A stretch of 36,095 bases of DNA from assembly GCF_047807365.1 (NCBI RefSeq), contig NZ_JBLOUI010000026.1:1-36095 (forward strand), given 5' to 3'. This document shows positions 15,537 to 25,131 of this stretch, one piece after another. The first letter of the stretch is position 1; every line of letters starts with the position of its first letter. The notes beneath the pieces are model-generated. The model saw nothing but the letters and a program-made list of their open reading frames with translations. It made no database searches and had not been told where the DNA came from. The position numbers and the translations under genes are program-made. Source of the DNA: Peptacetobacter sp900539645. GTDB taxonomy: Bacteria; Bacillota; Clostridia; Peptostreptococcales; Peptostreptococcaceae.

Positions 15537-16885
15537 TATCTCACAACCCTTTTAATAAATTCTTCTTTCATCTTTTTAAGTGCATTTGCTCTGTGGCTCA
15601 TGCTGTTTTTGATTTCTGGATCTATTTCGCCAAATGTAGTATCAAATCCATCAGGCATAAACATACAGTCGTATCCGAATCCATTTTCTCCATGTTCCTC
15701 AAATGTTATCTTACCTTCAACAGTTCCCCTAACAGTGAACTCTTTTCCGTCTGGAAGTACAACACCTATTGCACTTACAAATCTAGCAGTTCTATCTTCC
15801 ATCGGAACATCTTTCATAGCTTCGAATAATTTTACTCTGTTTTCTTCATCAGTTGCATGTTCTCCAGCATATCTCGCTGAATATATACCCGGTTTTCCTC
15901 CTAAGCAATCAACAACTAATCCAGAGTCGTCTGCTATAGATATTTTTTTAGTTAATTTTGAAATAGTTCTCGCTTTTATTAATGCGTTGTGTTCAAAAGT
16001 TTTTCCGTCTTCTATTATTTCTATTCCGTCTAAGTTTACATCTTTTAAAGACATAACATTGTAGTCGAAATCTTTTAGTATTTCCCCTATTTCCTGTAAT
16101 TTGTGTTTATTTCCTGTAGCTATTACCACGTCTTTTCCGTAGTCCATACCAAGCACAGCATCACCTATTTCTGGTATTGCAGCTCTCTGTATTTTTATTA
16201 GCTCTTTGTTTCCTTTTTCCCCTAGTTCTAATAATTTGTTTAAATCTTCTCTGCTAAATGGAGCTTCTTCTCCAGTTCCCTGAACTTCTACAAACTCACC
16301 TTTGTCTGTCATCACAAAGTTCATATCCACTTTAGCTGCAGAGTCTTCTTCGTAGCAAAGGTCTAGTATATGCTCGTCGTTTAAAACACCTGCACTTATT
16401 GCTGATACGAAATTCTTTATAGGAAGTTTTTTGATTTCTTTGTTCTGATAAAGTCCGTAAATTGCCTGAGCTGCAGCGACAAAACCACCAGTTATTGAAG
16501 CTGTTCTAGTTCCACCATCTGCCTGAATAACATCGCAGTCAACCCAGATAGTTCTCTCACCTAATAAATCTAAGTCTATAACAGATCTTATTGCTCTACC
16601 TATTAATCTCTGTATTTCCTGAGTTCTTCCGTCTATCTTTCCTCTAACTGAATCTCTTATCTTTCTCTGCTGAGTTGAGCTTGGAAGCATTGAGTATTCT
16701 GCATTTATCCAACCTGTACCTGTATTTCTTAAAAATGGTGGTACCTTGTCCTCAACAGTTGCAGTACATATTACCTTAGTTTCTCCCATCTCGATAAGCA
16801 CAGATCCTGCTGCGTATTTTGTAAAATTCGTAGTTATCTTGACTGGTCTTATCTCGTCATTTGCTCTATTTCCTAGTCTTTCCAT
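15536..16885 (-). CDS. Fused ribonuclease PH / dITP-XTP pyrophosphatase (RdgB)
   Basis: A 449-residue two-domain protein. Residues 1 to about 250 are RNase PH, a phosphorolytic 3' exoribonuclease trimming tRNA 3' ends. Motifs are ERLGNRANDEIRPVKI at the N-terminus, RKIRDSVRGKIDGRTQEIQRLIGR, and CDVIQADGGTRTASITG. Residues about 252-449 are RdgB/HAM1, which hydrolyses non-canonical purine NTPs: VIATGNKHKLQEI, ADDSGLVVDCLGGKPGIYSARYAG and MSHRANAL. Both domains look complete, joined by a very short linker, with no frameshift sign. These are usually adjacent genes; the fusion ties RNA maturation and nucleotide-pool cleaning into one polypeptide. It lies downstream of ligA. Confidence 0.93.
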   Translation of the reverse strand: MERLGNRANDEIRPVKITTNFTKYAAGSVLIEMGETKVICTATVEDKVPPFLRNTGTGWINAEYSMLPSSTQQRKIRDSVRGKIDGRTQEIQRLIGRAIRSVIDLDLLGERTIWVDCDVIQADGGTRTASITGGFVAAAQAIYGLYQNKEIKKLPIKNFVSAISAGVLNDEHILDLCYEEDSAAKVDMNFVMTDKGEFVEVQGTGEEAPFSREDLNKLLELGEKGNKELIKIQRAAIPEIGDAVLGMDYGKDVVIATGNKHKLQEIGEILKDFDYNVMSLKDVNLDGIEIIEDGKTFEHNALIKARTISKLTKKISIADDSGLVVDCLGGKPGIYSARYAGEHATDEENRVKLFEAMKDVPMEDRTARFVSAIGVVLPDGKEFTVRGTVEGKITFEEHGENGFGYDCMFMPDGFDTTFGEIDPEIKNSMSHRANALKKMKEEFIKRVVR

Positions 16886-16948
16886 ATTGAAAAATCACCT
16901 CTTATTTAGTTTTTATATTAAAATTACTAATTTATTATTTGCTATTTA

Positions 16949-18985
16949 TTACATTCCTAATTCTGATAATACATCTTCCTTGCTTCCCATTTCAGATAAT
17001 TTTAGGAACATCTCTTCATCAATTACCTTTATTCCTAAATCATTAGCCTTAGTCAATTTTGAGCCAGCTTCCTCTCCAGCAAGTACAAATGTAGTAGTCT
17101 TACTAACACTCGAAGTCGCTTTTCCACCTCTAAGCTCAATAATCTCCTTAGCCTGATTTCTTTTTAATGTAGGAAGTGTACCAGTAAGAACTATCTTCAT
17201 CCCTTCAAATAACTGTGGTATGCCTTCAGATTTATCTTCACCTGCTTCAGTATTTACCCCAGCTTCTTTTAACTTCTGAATAACTGCTAAATTCTGCTCT
17301 TCTCTAAAGAATTTTACAACACTCTCAGACATAATACTTCCAAACTCCTCAAGTTGCTGTAATCTCTCAACATCGGCGTTCATAATTTCATCTAAACTAC
17401 TGAAGTTTGAAGCTAGTATTTTAGCTCCTTTCACACCTACAAATCTAATTCCTAACCCATTTATCAATCTCCATAGGTCATTTGATTTTGATTTTTCGAT
17501 TGCTTTAATTAAATTATCAGCAGATTTTTCTCCCATTCTTTCAAGTGGCACAATCTGCTCTTTTTTTAGATAATATATATCAGAAACGTCTTTAATCAGA
17601 CCTTCTTTTAGGAATAATGTGATTATTGACTCACCCATACCATCTATGTCCATAGCCTCTCTCGAAACAAAGTGGATCATTCCCCTTCTAATCTGTGCTG
17701 GACAAGAGATATTTATACACTTAACTGCAGCCTCACCTTCAAGTCTAACTGTTGGCTCACCACACTCAGGGCAGACACTAGGCATAACAAAGTCCTTCTC
17801 ATCCCCTGTTCTATCCTCTTTCACAACCTCAACTATCTGCGGAATTATGTCTCCCGCTTTCTGAACTATAACATGGTCAAATAATTTTATATCCTTTTCT
17901 CTGATAAAGTCCTCGTTGTGAAGAGTCGCCCTACTAACAGAAGTACCCGCCAGTCTAACAGGCTCAAGTATAGCTGTTGGAGTGATTGTACCTGTTCTAC
18001 CAACCTCTACCTCTATATCTAAAATCTTGCTCTTCTTTCTCTCAGCTGGGAACTTGTACGCAATAGCCCATCTTGGACTCTTAGCTGTAAATCCCATCTC
18101 ATTTCTCTGCTCAATGTTGTTTACCTTAACAACCATACCATCTATATCAAATTTTAAACTTCCTCTGTTTTCTGTCCAATACTCTATAAACTCTATAACC
18201 TCGTCTATTGATTTACAGATTTTGTAGTTTTCACTAACTGAGAAGCCTAGTTTTTTAAGGTATTCTAATGAATCAGAGTGTGTATCTATACCATCTAATT
18301 CATTGATATTTTCTAGGTTAAATACGAATATATCTAAAGGTCTTTTAGCAGTTAGCTTTGAGTCTAACTGTCTAAGTGATCCAGCTGCTAAATTTCTTGG
18401 ATTTGCAAATACCTGTAGGTCATGCTCTTCCTGATATTCATTGACCTTTTCAAAGTTTTCTTTAGAAATATAAACCTCTCCTCTGACGATTATCTCTCTC
18501 TTATCGTCAATCTTTAGAGGTATGCTCTTTATCGTCATGGCATTTTTAGAAATATCCTCTCCAATTATCCCATTTCCTCTAGTTGCAGCACTTTTAAACT
18601 CTCCATTTTCGTAAGTTATCCCTACAGAAAGTCCATCTATCTTAAACTCTACAACATACTCTACATCCCCGTCAGTCATCTCTTTTACTCTTCTGTCAAA
18701 ATCTCTTAAATCTTCAGCAGAGTATGCGTTTGATAGGCTCAGCATCGGATTTTTATGCGTAACCTGATCAAACTTATCAAGAGCAACACCGCCAACTCTG
18801 TTAGAAGGAGAGTCTACTCTCTTGAACTCTGGGTTTTCTGCTTCGAGCTTGATTAGCTCTTTCATAAGCATATCATACTCGAAATCTGAGATTTCTGGAG
18901 TATCTTGGTTGTAGTATTTGTCGCTGTGGTAGTTTATTTTGTCTATTAGATTATCTATTTGTAGTTTTATATCTTCTTTTCCCAT
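16949..18985 (-). CDS. ligA: NAD-dependent DNA ligase
   Basis: A 678-residue bacterial replicative ligase. The Ia domain has the YHSDKYYNQD region, and the adenylation motif is VEFKIDGLSVG (KxDG, Lys about 115). The OB fold is followed by the zinc site CPECGEPTVRLEG...CINISCP, helix-hairpin-helix repeats, and a C-terminal BRCT domain (FEGMKIVLTGTL). Length is normal. AGAGGAAA precedes the ATG. It leads a unit with the RNase PH/RdgB fusion (63-nt gap) and the phosphoesterase. Confidence 0.97.
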   Translation of the reverse strand: MGKEDIKLQIDNLIDKINYHSDKYYNQDTPEISDFEYDMLMKELIKLEAENPEFKRVDSPSNRVGGVALDKFDQVTHKNPMLSLSNAYSAEDLRDFDRRVKEMTDGDVEYVVEFKIDGLSVGITYENGEFKSAATRGNGIIGEDISKNAMTIKSIPLKIDDKREIIVRGEVYISKENFEKVNEYQEEHDLQVFANPRNLAAGSLRQLDSKLTAKRPLDIFVFNLENINELDGIDTHSDSLEYLKKLGFSVSENYKICKSIDEVIEFIEYWTENRGSLKFDIDGMVVKVNNIEQRNEMGFTAKSPRWAIAYKFPAERKKSKILDIEVEVGRTGTITPTAILEPVRLAGTSVSRATLHNEDFIREKDIKLFDHVIVQKAGDIIPQIVEVVKEDRTGDEKDFVMPSVCPECGEPTVRLEGEAAVKCINISCPAQIRRGMIHFVSREAMDIDGMGESIITLFLKEGLIKDVSDIYYLKKEQIVPLERMGEKSADNLIKAIEKSKSNDLWRLINGLGIRFVGVKGAKILASNFSSLDEIMNADVERLQQLEEFGSIMSESVVKFFREEQNLAVIQKLKEAGVNTEAGEDKSEGIPQLFEGMKIVLTGTLPTLKRNQAKEIIELRGGKATSSVSKTTTFVLAGEEAGSKLTKANDLGIKVIDEEMFLKLSEMGSKEDVLSELGM

Positions 18986-19063
18986 AAAGTTTCCTCTCTA
19001 GTTTTTATTTTTTCTTTCTATATTTAATTATATCAAATTTGTTGAATTAGATATAAAAAATCT

Positions 19064-19098
19064 AAAAAAAGAAGAAGCTTTTAAAAACTTCTTCTTTT
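19064..19098 (-). terminator. Intrinsic terminator of the AAA/DUF4143 gene
   Basis: Minus strand AAGAAGAAG / CTTCTTCTT stem with a 9-nt loop, followed by TTTTTTT, 26 nt after the stop codon. This locus has an ordinary terminator and no long palindrome. Confidence 0.8.
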
Positions 19099-19123
19099 GA
19101 TTTATATTTATTCTTTTTAATCT

Positions 19124-20337
19124 CTAGTTCCATTCTTCTTCCAATAAAAAATCTCTAATATTTCTATGCTTTATGCCATCTCTACTCATATCAAACTCAT
19201 CCAACGATACAACATACTTTGGAAAATTATCTTGTATATCATCGTACACGCCAAACTCACGCTGAATTGTTTCCTCAGATGCAATCAAATAAGTTACTTG
19301 TATGTAAATCTTTTCATCTCTCTTATAACATACAAAATCAATCTCCTTATTGCCACTTCTACCAACTCTAACCTCATATCCTCTTCTAAGAAGCTCCATA
19401 TAAACAATATTTTCTAAAATTAGGTTGATATCCTTCATATTTCCACCAAAAACTGCTTCTCTGATACCATGATCTGCTATATAATACTTCTCATTTGATG
19501 CCAAAATCTGTTTACCTTGTAAGTCTTCACGCTTTACTTGATAGAATAAATACGCATCACAGCAATATTTTATATAATTCAAAATTGTATCTGGAGCTAC
19601 ATTTCTCTTTTCACTTTTAAAGAATTTTGATATTGATGTAGCTGAAAATGTATTTCCAACATTTGCCATTACATATGCACTTATTCTTTCTAACAAATCC
19701 ACATCTCTAATATTATTTCTTTTTACAATATCTTTAAGCTGCACAGAGTTAAACAAATCATGTAAATATTGGATTGATGCAGTTTTTTCAAATCGTATAT
19801 TAGATAAATATGGCATCCCCCCGAATACTACATACTTCTGAAAAATCATATTTATTGGCTCATCGGGATAAATTTCTCTATATAATTCCACAAACTCAGC
19901 AAACGAAAATGGATATATAACAAATTCAACATATCTTCCTCCAAGATAAGTTGCAAGCTCTCCGGATAACAACTTAGCATTAGATCCGGTAATATAAATA
20001 TCACAATCTAAAGAAACTCTAAGTGAATTTATACACTTTTCCCAATCCTTCACTTCCTGAATTTCATCAAAGAAAAGATACACCTTGCCCTCTATTTTAT
20101 TAGCTCTTTCTATAATATCATCGTTTAGTGCTTTAGCTGTTTGAAGATGTGCATATGACATATCTTCAAAATTTATCGAAATAAATTGACTTTTATTTAC
20201 TCCCGATTGCAAAAGCTCTTCTTTTATCAACTCTAACATAACTGACTTACCACAACGTCTAATACCAGTCATAACTTTTACCAAATCTGTATTAATAAAT
20301 GGTCTAATGCGGCTCATATACATTTCTCTCTTAATCA
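19124..20337 (-). CDS. AAA ATPase with DUF4143 domain
   Basis: About 404 residues. The N-terminal P-loop ATPase has VMTGIRRCGKSVMLELI (Walker A) and VYLFFDEIQEVKDWEKCINSL (Walker B), with DIYITGSNAKLLSGELATYLGGRY as sensor region. The C-terminal DUF4143 half has a conserved GNKEIDFVCYKRDEKIYIQVTY segment resembling a PD-(D/E)xK nuclease fold. Proteins of this type are widespread and often variable between strains; their role is unsettled. The frame is open to 20347 with GTG and ATG options. The ATG at 20337 is chosen for its spacing to GGGGTGAT. The gene has its own terminator and is preceded by a 40-bp repeat array. It separates ligA from folC and may be an acquired gene. Confidence 0.85.
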
Positions 20338-20359
20338 TCAACATCACCCCTTCTTCATC

Positions 20360-20556
20360 TTAGTTATAAATTATCACACTTATAACTGATAAACAAGGCA
20401 ATAAATCAATTTTTATTAGTTATAACTAACAAAATATAAATAATATACATTTTTATCATTTATAACTAATAAAATACTAATAATATGCATTTTTATCGTT
20501 TATAACTAATAAAATTTTTCAAGTTATATTTTTTATCACTTATAACTAACAAAATT
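20360..20556. repeat. Tandem array with exact 40-bp period upstream of the AAA/DUF4143 gene
   Basis: TATAAC recurs at 20381, 20421, 20461, 20501 and 20541, exactly 40 bp apart. The conserved part of each unit is about 25 bp (TTTTAT-YR-YTTATAACTAA-Y-AAAAT), and the intervening 14-15 bp is also similar between the second and third copies (ATAATATRCATTT). The unit contains a partial dyad (TTAGTTATAACTAA in one copy). The array begins about 25 bp upstream of the ATPase start, where it could act as a multi-site operator or as replication-type iterons. 20557-20582 shows nothing more. Confidence 0.85.
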
Positions 20557-20582
20557 TTCAAACTAACCAAAGATATACCTCT

Positions 20583-20605
20583 AGCGTTCTTCCTCAAAGA
20601 ACGCT
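20583..20605. repeat. Perfect 9-bp hairpin between the repeat array and palindrome E1
   Basis: AGCGTTCTT and AAGAACGCT with a 5-nt loop. It is followed by TTTT on the plus strand only. It could be the remnant of an earlier terminator or of another palindrome. Confidence 0.5.
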
Positions 20606-20614
20606 TTTAAAAAG

Positions 20615-20740
20615 AAGTTAATTTATAATTGAAAAAGGGAGCAAAATGCTACATTTTGCGATTGTCACAACTTGATTGTGCATTGCAAATGTAACTTTTA
20701 CTCCCTTCCTTTTATCTTATTTCTCAAATAACAATTTTTA
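20615..20740. repeat. Palindrome E1 (distal of two behind folC)
   Basis: The tight stem (GGGAGCAAAATGC..ACATTTTGC with its complement) spans about 20632-20713. The core at 20659-20685 reads CGATTGTCACAACTTGATTG. Palindrome E2 has almost the same core, and H and A carry a related one. On the minus strand the stem is followed by CCCTTTTTC, so it can terminate folC readthrough. Weaker pairing continues outward, and its right flank is the left flank of E2. Confidence 0.7.
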
Positions 20741-20858
20741 AGAAAGTAATAACTGTGCAAAGAGGGGCGTATATACTCCATTTGTGACTGTCACAACTTG
20801 ATTGCGCGTCACAAATGGAGTATATCGCCCCTCTTCCCAGTTATCTATTTCTTAAAAG
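20736..20858. repeat. Palindrome E2, mirroring the folC 3' end
   Basis: The inner stem is nearly perfect (AGAGGGGCG..ATATACTCCATTTGTGAC with its complement), about 20759-20835. The core at 20786-20810 reads GACTGTCACAACTTGATTG. Outer pairing reaches into the last folC codons. The left arm (TTTTTAAGAAAGTAATAACTG) is a near inverted copy of the folC end (TTTTAAGAAATAGATAACTG on the minus strand). Likely terminator of folC. Confidence 0.75.
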
Positions 20859-22139
20859 TGTTCTCACTTCTCCTATCATGTATAGAGATCCTGCACTTAT
20901 TACAACATCTCCTTCTTCAGCTATTTCTAACACTCTCTCTAAAGCATCCTCAATCTTTTCCACAGCTTCCACATTACCTGTGTACTTCTCAATCTTAGCT
21001 TTTAACTTATCCGCAGAAATCTTTCTCGGATTATCTGGCTCAGTAACGACAACCTTATCAAACACAGGCATCAAAATCTCAAGCACAGTGTCGATATCCT
21101 TATCCTCAAGCATACCAAGCATAAGCACAAGATTTCTCTCGGCAAAGTACTTATCAAGCACCTTTCTCAAAGATCTCGCACCATCTTCATTGTGTGCCCC
21201 ATCTATAATAAATGTAGGATTTTCCATCACTTTCTCAACCCTACCTGGCCATTTTGTCTCAAAAATACCCGCTTTCACGCTTTCATCTGTGATATTTCCA
21301 ACCTTGCCACTTCTTCTAAGATAATCTATCGCATTTAAAGCAGTCACGCAGTTTCTAACCTGATGCTCACCTATTAACTTGATTTCCATATCCTTAAACT
21401 CTTTTCCATTAATATAGAAATCAAATACTTGTGAATGAACATCATCTTTCTTAACATTTATACTGCTAAAATCGGCTTCAATAAATTCTGCATTTTCCTC
21501 AGCAGCAATTTTCTTAAGTACATCCTCAGCCTCATCACCTTGAGAATAAACTACAACTGCAGAATCTTTCTTGATAATTCCACCTTTTTCATATGCAATT
21601 TTTGCAATAGTATCTCCAAGAACTTTTGTATGATCAAGACTTATAGATGCAATAACGCTCACAAGTGGGTTTTTAATGATATTTGTTGAGTCATATCTTC
21701 CACCAAGCCCAACTTCCATAACAGCGTAATCAACTTTTTCCCATTTATATATTAAAAACGCCATAGCAGTCACAATCTCAAACTCTGTTGGAGAATCGTA
21801 CCCTTCTGCAATCATTTTATCTATCCGCAATTTAACCTCAGACACAGACTTTGCAATATGTTCATCTGTAATATTTTCCCCATTTATCCTAATTCTCTCG
21901 TTGAATACCTCAAGATATGGAGATGTAAACAGCCCAACCTTATAGCCACTTTTTTCAAGAACCTTTGCGATAAACGAACAAATAGAACCCTTACCATTAG
22001 TACCTGCAACGTGGATAATATTAAGCTCGTCCTGAGGATTCCCAAGAAGCTCCATAAGCTTCTCTGTAGACTCAAGCCCAAGCTTCATACCAAACCTATG
22101 ACTACTGTGTATATAATCTAAAGCTTCACTATAATTCAT
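20841..22139 (-). CDS. folC: Bifunctional dihydrofolate / folylpolyglutamate synthase
   Basis: About 432 residues of the Mur-ligase superfamily, adding glutamate to dihydropteroate and folates. The P-loop is HVAGTNGKGSICSFIAKVLEKSGYKVGLFTSPYL, followed by FNERIRINGENI, the metal-binding EIVTAMAF region, and FIIDGAHNEDGARSL in the C-terminal domain. The frame is open to 22184, but the start at 22139 (MNYSEALDYIH) has GGAGGGAAAG and matches the family N-terminus. Its end is mirrored in palindrome E2. It is downstream of valS, a common Clostridial order. Confidence 0.95.
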   Translation of the reverse strand: MNYSEALDYIHSSHRFGMKLGLESTEKLMELLGNPQDELNIIHVAGTNGKGSICSFIAKVLEKSGYKVGLFTSPYLEVFNERIRINGENITDEHIAKSVSEVKLRIDKMIAEGYDSPTEFEIVTAMAFLIYKWEKVDYAVMEVGLGGRYDSTNIIKNPLVSVIASISLDHTKVLGDTIAKIAYEKGGIIKKDSAVVVYSQGDEAEDVLKKIAAEENAEFIEADFSSINVKKDDVHSQVFDFYINGKEFKDMEIKLIGEHQVRNCVTALNAIDYLRRSGKVGNITDESVKAGIFETKWPGRVEKVMENPTFIIDGAHNEDGARSLRKVLDKYFAERNLVLMLGMLEDKDIDTVLEILMPVFDKVVVTEPDNPRKISADKLKAKIEKYTGNVEAVEKIEDALERVLEIAEEGDVVISAGSLYMIGEVRTLLRNR

Positions 22140-22249
22140 CTTTCCCTCCAATAAATCTAAAAAAATAAAAGTTACTTTTTCCAATTAAACTTACTTTTAC
22201 TCGACAGAAACTTTTCTTTTCATATTTTACTTACTTCTAACCATCACTC

Positions 22250-22505
22250 TTCTACTCGGAAAAGTTTTTAGCTACAGTCAAAACATTTAAAAAATAAAAA
22301 TTGTTGCCGTATAAAAAGTAGGGCAAGAGAAATAACCACCTATCCAACGACTGTGCGTGGACGCACAACTAAGACTTCATTCAAAACTTTTTATCGTCTT
22401 GCGTCTTAGCTAGGAGTGGAAGGTGGTTATGCTCTTGCCCTTTTATTTATTACGACAGCCTTTTATTTTATGAAAGTTTTGCTTGTATACTAGCTAATCT
22501 TTCCT
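22250..22505. repeat. Long palindrome F, mirroring the valS 3' end
   Basis: The inner stem GGGCAAGAG-ATAACCACC pairs with its complement. Outer pairing runs over CAAAAC-TTT-AAAATAAAA..TTGCCGTA and reaches valS coding codons (TTAGCTA..CAAAAC occurs in both arms). The core at 22343-22420, on the minus strand, has CCACTCCTAGC, an internal TAAGAC/GTCTTA hairpin, then CACAGTCGTTGG. This is a diverged form of the CTCCAGGC...ATTGTCG core. A T-run on the minus strand makes it a plausible valS terminator. Confidence 0.75.
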
Positions 22506-25131
22506 CTACTGATTTCATCATTTCTTCAAATTTTTCTTTTTTAGCTTTTTCCTCGTCAACTAATTTCTGAGGTGCTTTTGCAAGGAATCCCTGATTAGAA
22601 AGTTTTCCATTAACTCTCTTAATTTCGCCTTCTAATTTAGCTTTTTCCTTGTTTAATCTTTCTAATTCTTTTTCGAAGTCAACAAGTTCGTCAAGAGGTA
22701 TAAATATCTTAACACCGTCTATAACTACACTTACTGCATCTTCAGGTATACCAGCTTCATCTGCTCTAACTTCAACTTCTGATGCTGATGCTAAAGTTTT
22801 GAAGTAGTCTTTTCCTGCTTCAACAGCTTCTAGCTTATCTTCACTAGGAACCATTATAACTTTTGCTTTTTTAGATGGTGGAACGTTCATTTCAGATCTA
22901 ACGTTTCTTACATTTCTTATACCGTCCATCATTATATCCATCATAGCTTCTTCTTTAGCCATGTTGTCTTCTTCTTTGAATTCTGGCCATTCAGATACTA
23001 TTATCATTCCGTTTGCAGTTGGAAGATGGTCAAATATTTCTTCTGTTATGAATGGTATGAATGGGTGAAGAAGTTTTAATATTGTTTCAAGAACATAAGT
23101 TAATGTGTAAAGAGCTGCTTTTTTAGCTTCTATATCATCACCGTATAATCTTGGTTTAACCATTTCTATGTACCAGTCACAGTATTCTGACCAAGTGAAG
23201 TCGTATGCTTTCTGAAGAGCCATACCTAATTCAAATTTATCCATATTATGAGTAACATCTTTAACTATGTTGTTAGCTCTTGATATTATCCATTTATCTG
23301 CTAATGTTAAGTTAGCTTCAACATCGCTTCTTGTTACGCCATTCATCATTTCTTCGTCCCAGTTCATGAATACGAATCTTGATGCATTCCATAATTTATT
23401 TGCGAAGTTTCTAGCAAATTCAACTCTTTCCATGTAGAATCTCATATCGTTTCCTGGAGAGTTTCCTGTTATTAATGTAAATCTTAATGCATCGGCACCA
23501 AACTGGTCTATTATTTCAAGTGGGTCGATACCATTTCCTAAAGATTTACTCATTTTTCTACCCTGAGAGTCTCTAACAAGACCATGTATTAATACATGAG
23601 AGAATGGTTTTTCATTCATACAGAACATAGCTGCAAATGCCATTCTTACTACCCAGAAGAATATTATATCGTATCCAGTTACAAGTACATTTGTTGGATA
23701 GTAGTAGTTTAATTCTTCTGTGTTGTTTGGCCAACCAAGTGTTGAGAATGGCCATAAAGCAGATGAGAACCAAGTATCTAGTACGTCTTCATCCTGTTTG
23801 AAGTGAGTGCATCCACATTTTGGACATTTTTCTGGCATTTCTCTAGCAACAACAACTTCTCCACATTCCTGGCAGTAGTATGCTGGTATCTGATGACCCC
23901 ACCATAACTGTCTTGATATACACCAGTCTCTTATGTTTTCTAACCACTGTAGGTAAGTTTTGTCAAATTTGTCAGGAACAAACTGTAATTCTTTATCGTT
24001 TAATATTTTTATAGCAGGTTCTGCTAATTTGTCCATTTTTACGAACCACTGTTCAGATAATCTTGGTTCTATAGTTGTATGACATCTATAGCAAGTACCA
24101 ACAGCGTGGTCGTGTTCTTTTATTTTTATTAAGAATCCTTCTTCTTTTAGGTCGTCTATGATTGCTTTTCTACATTCATATCTGTCCATACCTGCATATT
24201 TACCACATTTGTCGTTCATTGTACCGTCTTCGTTCATAACGTTGATTTCTTCTAAATTATGTCTTAAACCAACTTCGAAGTCGTTAGGGTCGTGAGCTGG
24301 AGTCATTTTAACAACACCAGTACCGAATTCCATATCAACATATTCATCTGCAACTATTGGTAATTCTCTACCAACTAATGGAAGTATTGCAGTTTTTCCA
24401 ACTATGTCAGCATATCTTTCATCGTTAGGGTTTACTGCTATACCAGAGTCACCAAGCATAGTTTCAGGTCTTGTAGTAGCTACTTCAAGGAACTGATCGC
24501 TATCTTTTAGGAAATATTTTACATGGTAGAAATTACCTGGCTGATCTTCGTGTTCAACTTCTGCATCTGAAAGAGTAGTTTTACAGTTTGGACACCAGTT
24601 TATTATTCTATGACCTCTGTATATATGTCCTTCTTCATATAATTTTATAAAGAATTCTTTAACTGCATCGTTGCATCCCTGGTCCATTGTGAATCTCTGT
24701 CTATCCCAGTCACAAGAATCCCCTAATTTTTTAAGCTGATTTTCTATTTTTCCACCGAATTCTTCTTTCCAAGCCCAAGCTCTCTTCATGAATTCGTCTC
24801 TACCTAATTCGTATTTAGTTTTGCCTTCTTCTTTTTTAATTCTTTCAACAACCTTAACTTCAGTAGCTATTGATGCATGGTCTGTACCTGGTAACCAAAG
24901 TGTTTCACATCCCTGCATTCTTTTCCATCTTATTAAAACATCCTGAAGTGTATGGTCTAATGCGTGTCCCATATGTAACTGTCCTGTTATATTTGGTGGC
25001 GGCATCATTATTGTGAAAGGCTTCTTATCCTTATTTGGTTTTGAAGCAAAATAACCTTTTTCCATCCATTCGTCGTAAAGTCTTGACTCGAATTCTTTTG
25101 GATCATAAGTCTTATTTAGATTTGTTTCCAT
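22468..25131 (-). CDS. valS: Valyl-tRNA synthetase
   Basis: An 887-residue class Ia synthetase. HIGH-type motif PPPNITGQLHMGHALDHT (about residues 45-62), the editing CP1 domain (ATTRPETMLGD), a zinc-like CQECGEVVV...CPKCGC insertion, KMSKS motif GRKMSKSLGNGIDP, anticodon-binding domain, and the C-terminal coiled coil expected only in ValRS (FEKELERLNKEKAKLEGEI...). A T-box leader about 130 nt upstream gives control by uncharged tRNA-Val. Its 3' codons are mirrored in palindrome F. Confidence 0.97.
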   Translation of the reverse strand: METNLNKTYDPKEFESRLYDEWMEKGYFASKPNKDKKPFTIMMPPPNITGQLHMGHALDHTLQDVLIRWKRMQGCETLWLPGTDHASIATEVKVVERIKKEEGKTKYELGRDEFMKRAWAWKEEFGGKIENQLKKLGDSCDWDRQRFTMDQGCNDAVKEFFIKLYEEGHIYRGHRIINWCPNCKTTLSDAEVEHEDQPGNFYHVKYFLKDSDQFLEVATTRPETMLGDSGIAVNPNDERYADIVGKTAILPLVGRELPIVADEYVDMEFGTGVVKMTPAHDPNDFEVGLRHNLEEINVMNEDGTMNDKCGKYAGMDRYECRKAIIDDLKEEGFLIKIKEHDHAVGTCYRCHTTIEPRLSEQWFVKMDKLAEPAIKILNDKELQFVPDKFDKTYLQWLENIRDWCISRQLWWGHQIPAYYCQECGEVVVAREMPEKCPKCGCTHFKQDEDVLDTWFSSALWPFSTLGWPNNTEELNYYYPTNVLVTGYDIIFFWVVRMAFAAMFCMNEKPFSHVLIHGLVRDSQGRKMSKSLGNGIDPLEIIDQFGADALRFTLITGNSPGNDMRFYMERVEFARNFANKLWNASRFVFMNWDEEMMNGVTRSDVEANLTLADKWIISRANNIVKDVTHNMDKFELGMALQKAYDFTWSEYCDWYIEMVKPRLYGDDIEAKKAALYTLTYVLETILKLLHPFIPFITEEIFDHLPTANGMIIVSEWPEFKEEDNMAKEEAMMDIMMDGIRNVRNVRSEMNVPPSKKAKVIMVPSEDKLEAVEAGKDYFKTLASASEVEVRADEAGIPEDAVSVVIDGVKIFIPLDELVDFEKELERLNKEKAKLEGEIKRVNGKLSNQGFLAKAPQKLVDEEKAKKEKFEEMMKSVEERLASIQAKLS

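Noticed and set aside
20381..20546. CRISPR array
   Set aside because: The intervals between conserved parts are only about 15 bp, are AT-rich and similar to one another, and no cas genes are near. It is a tandem repeat, not a spacer array.
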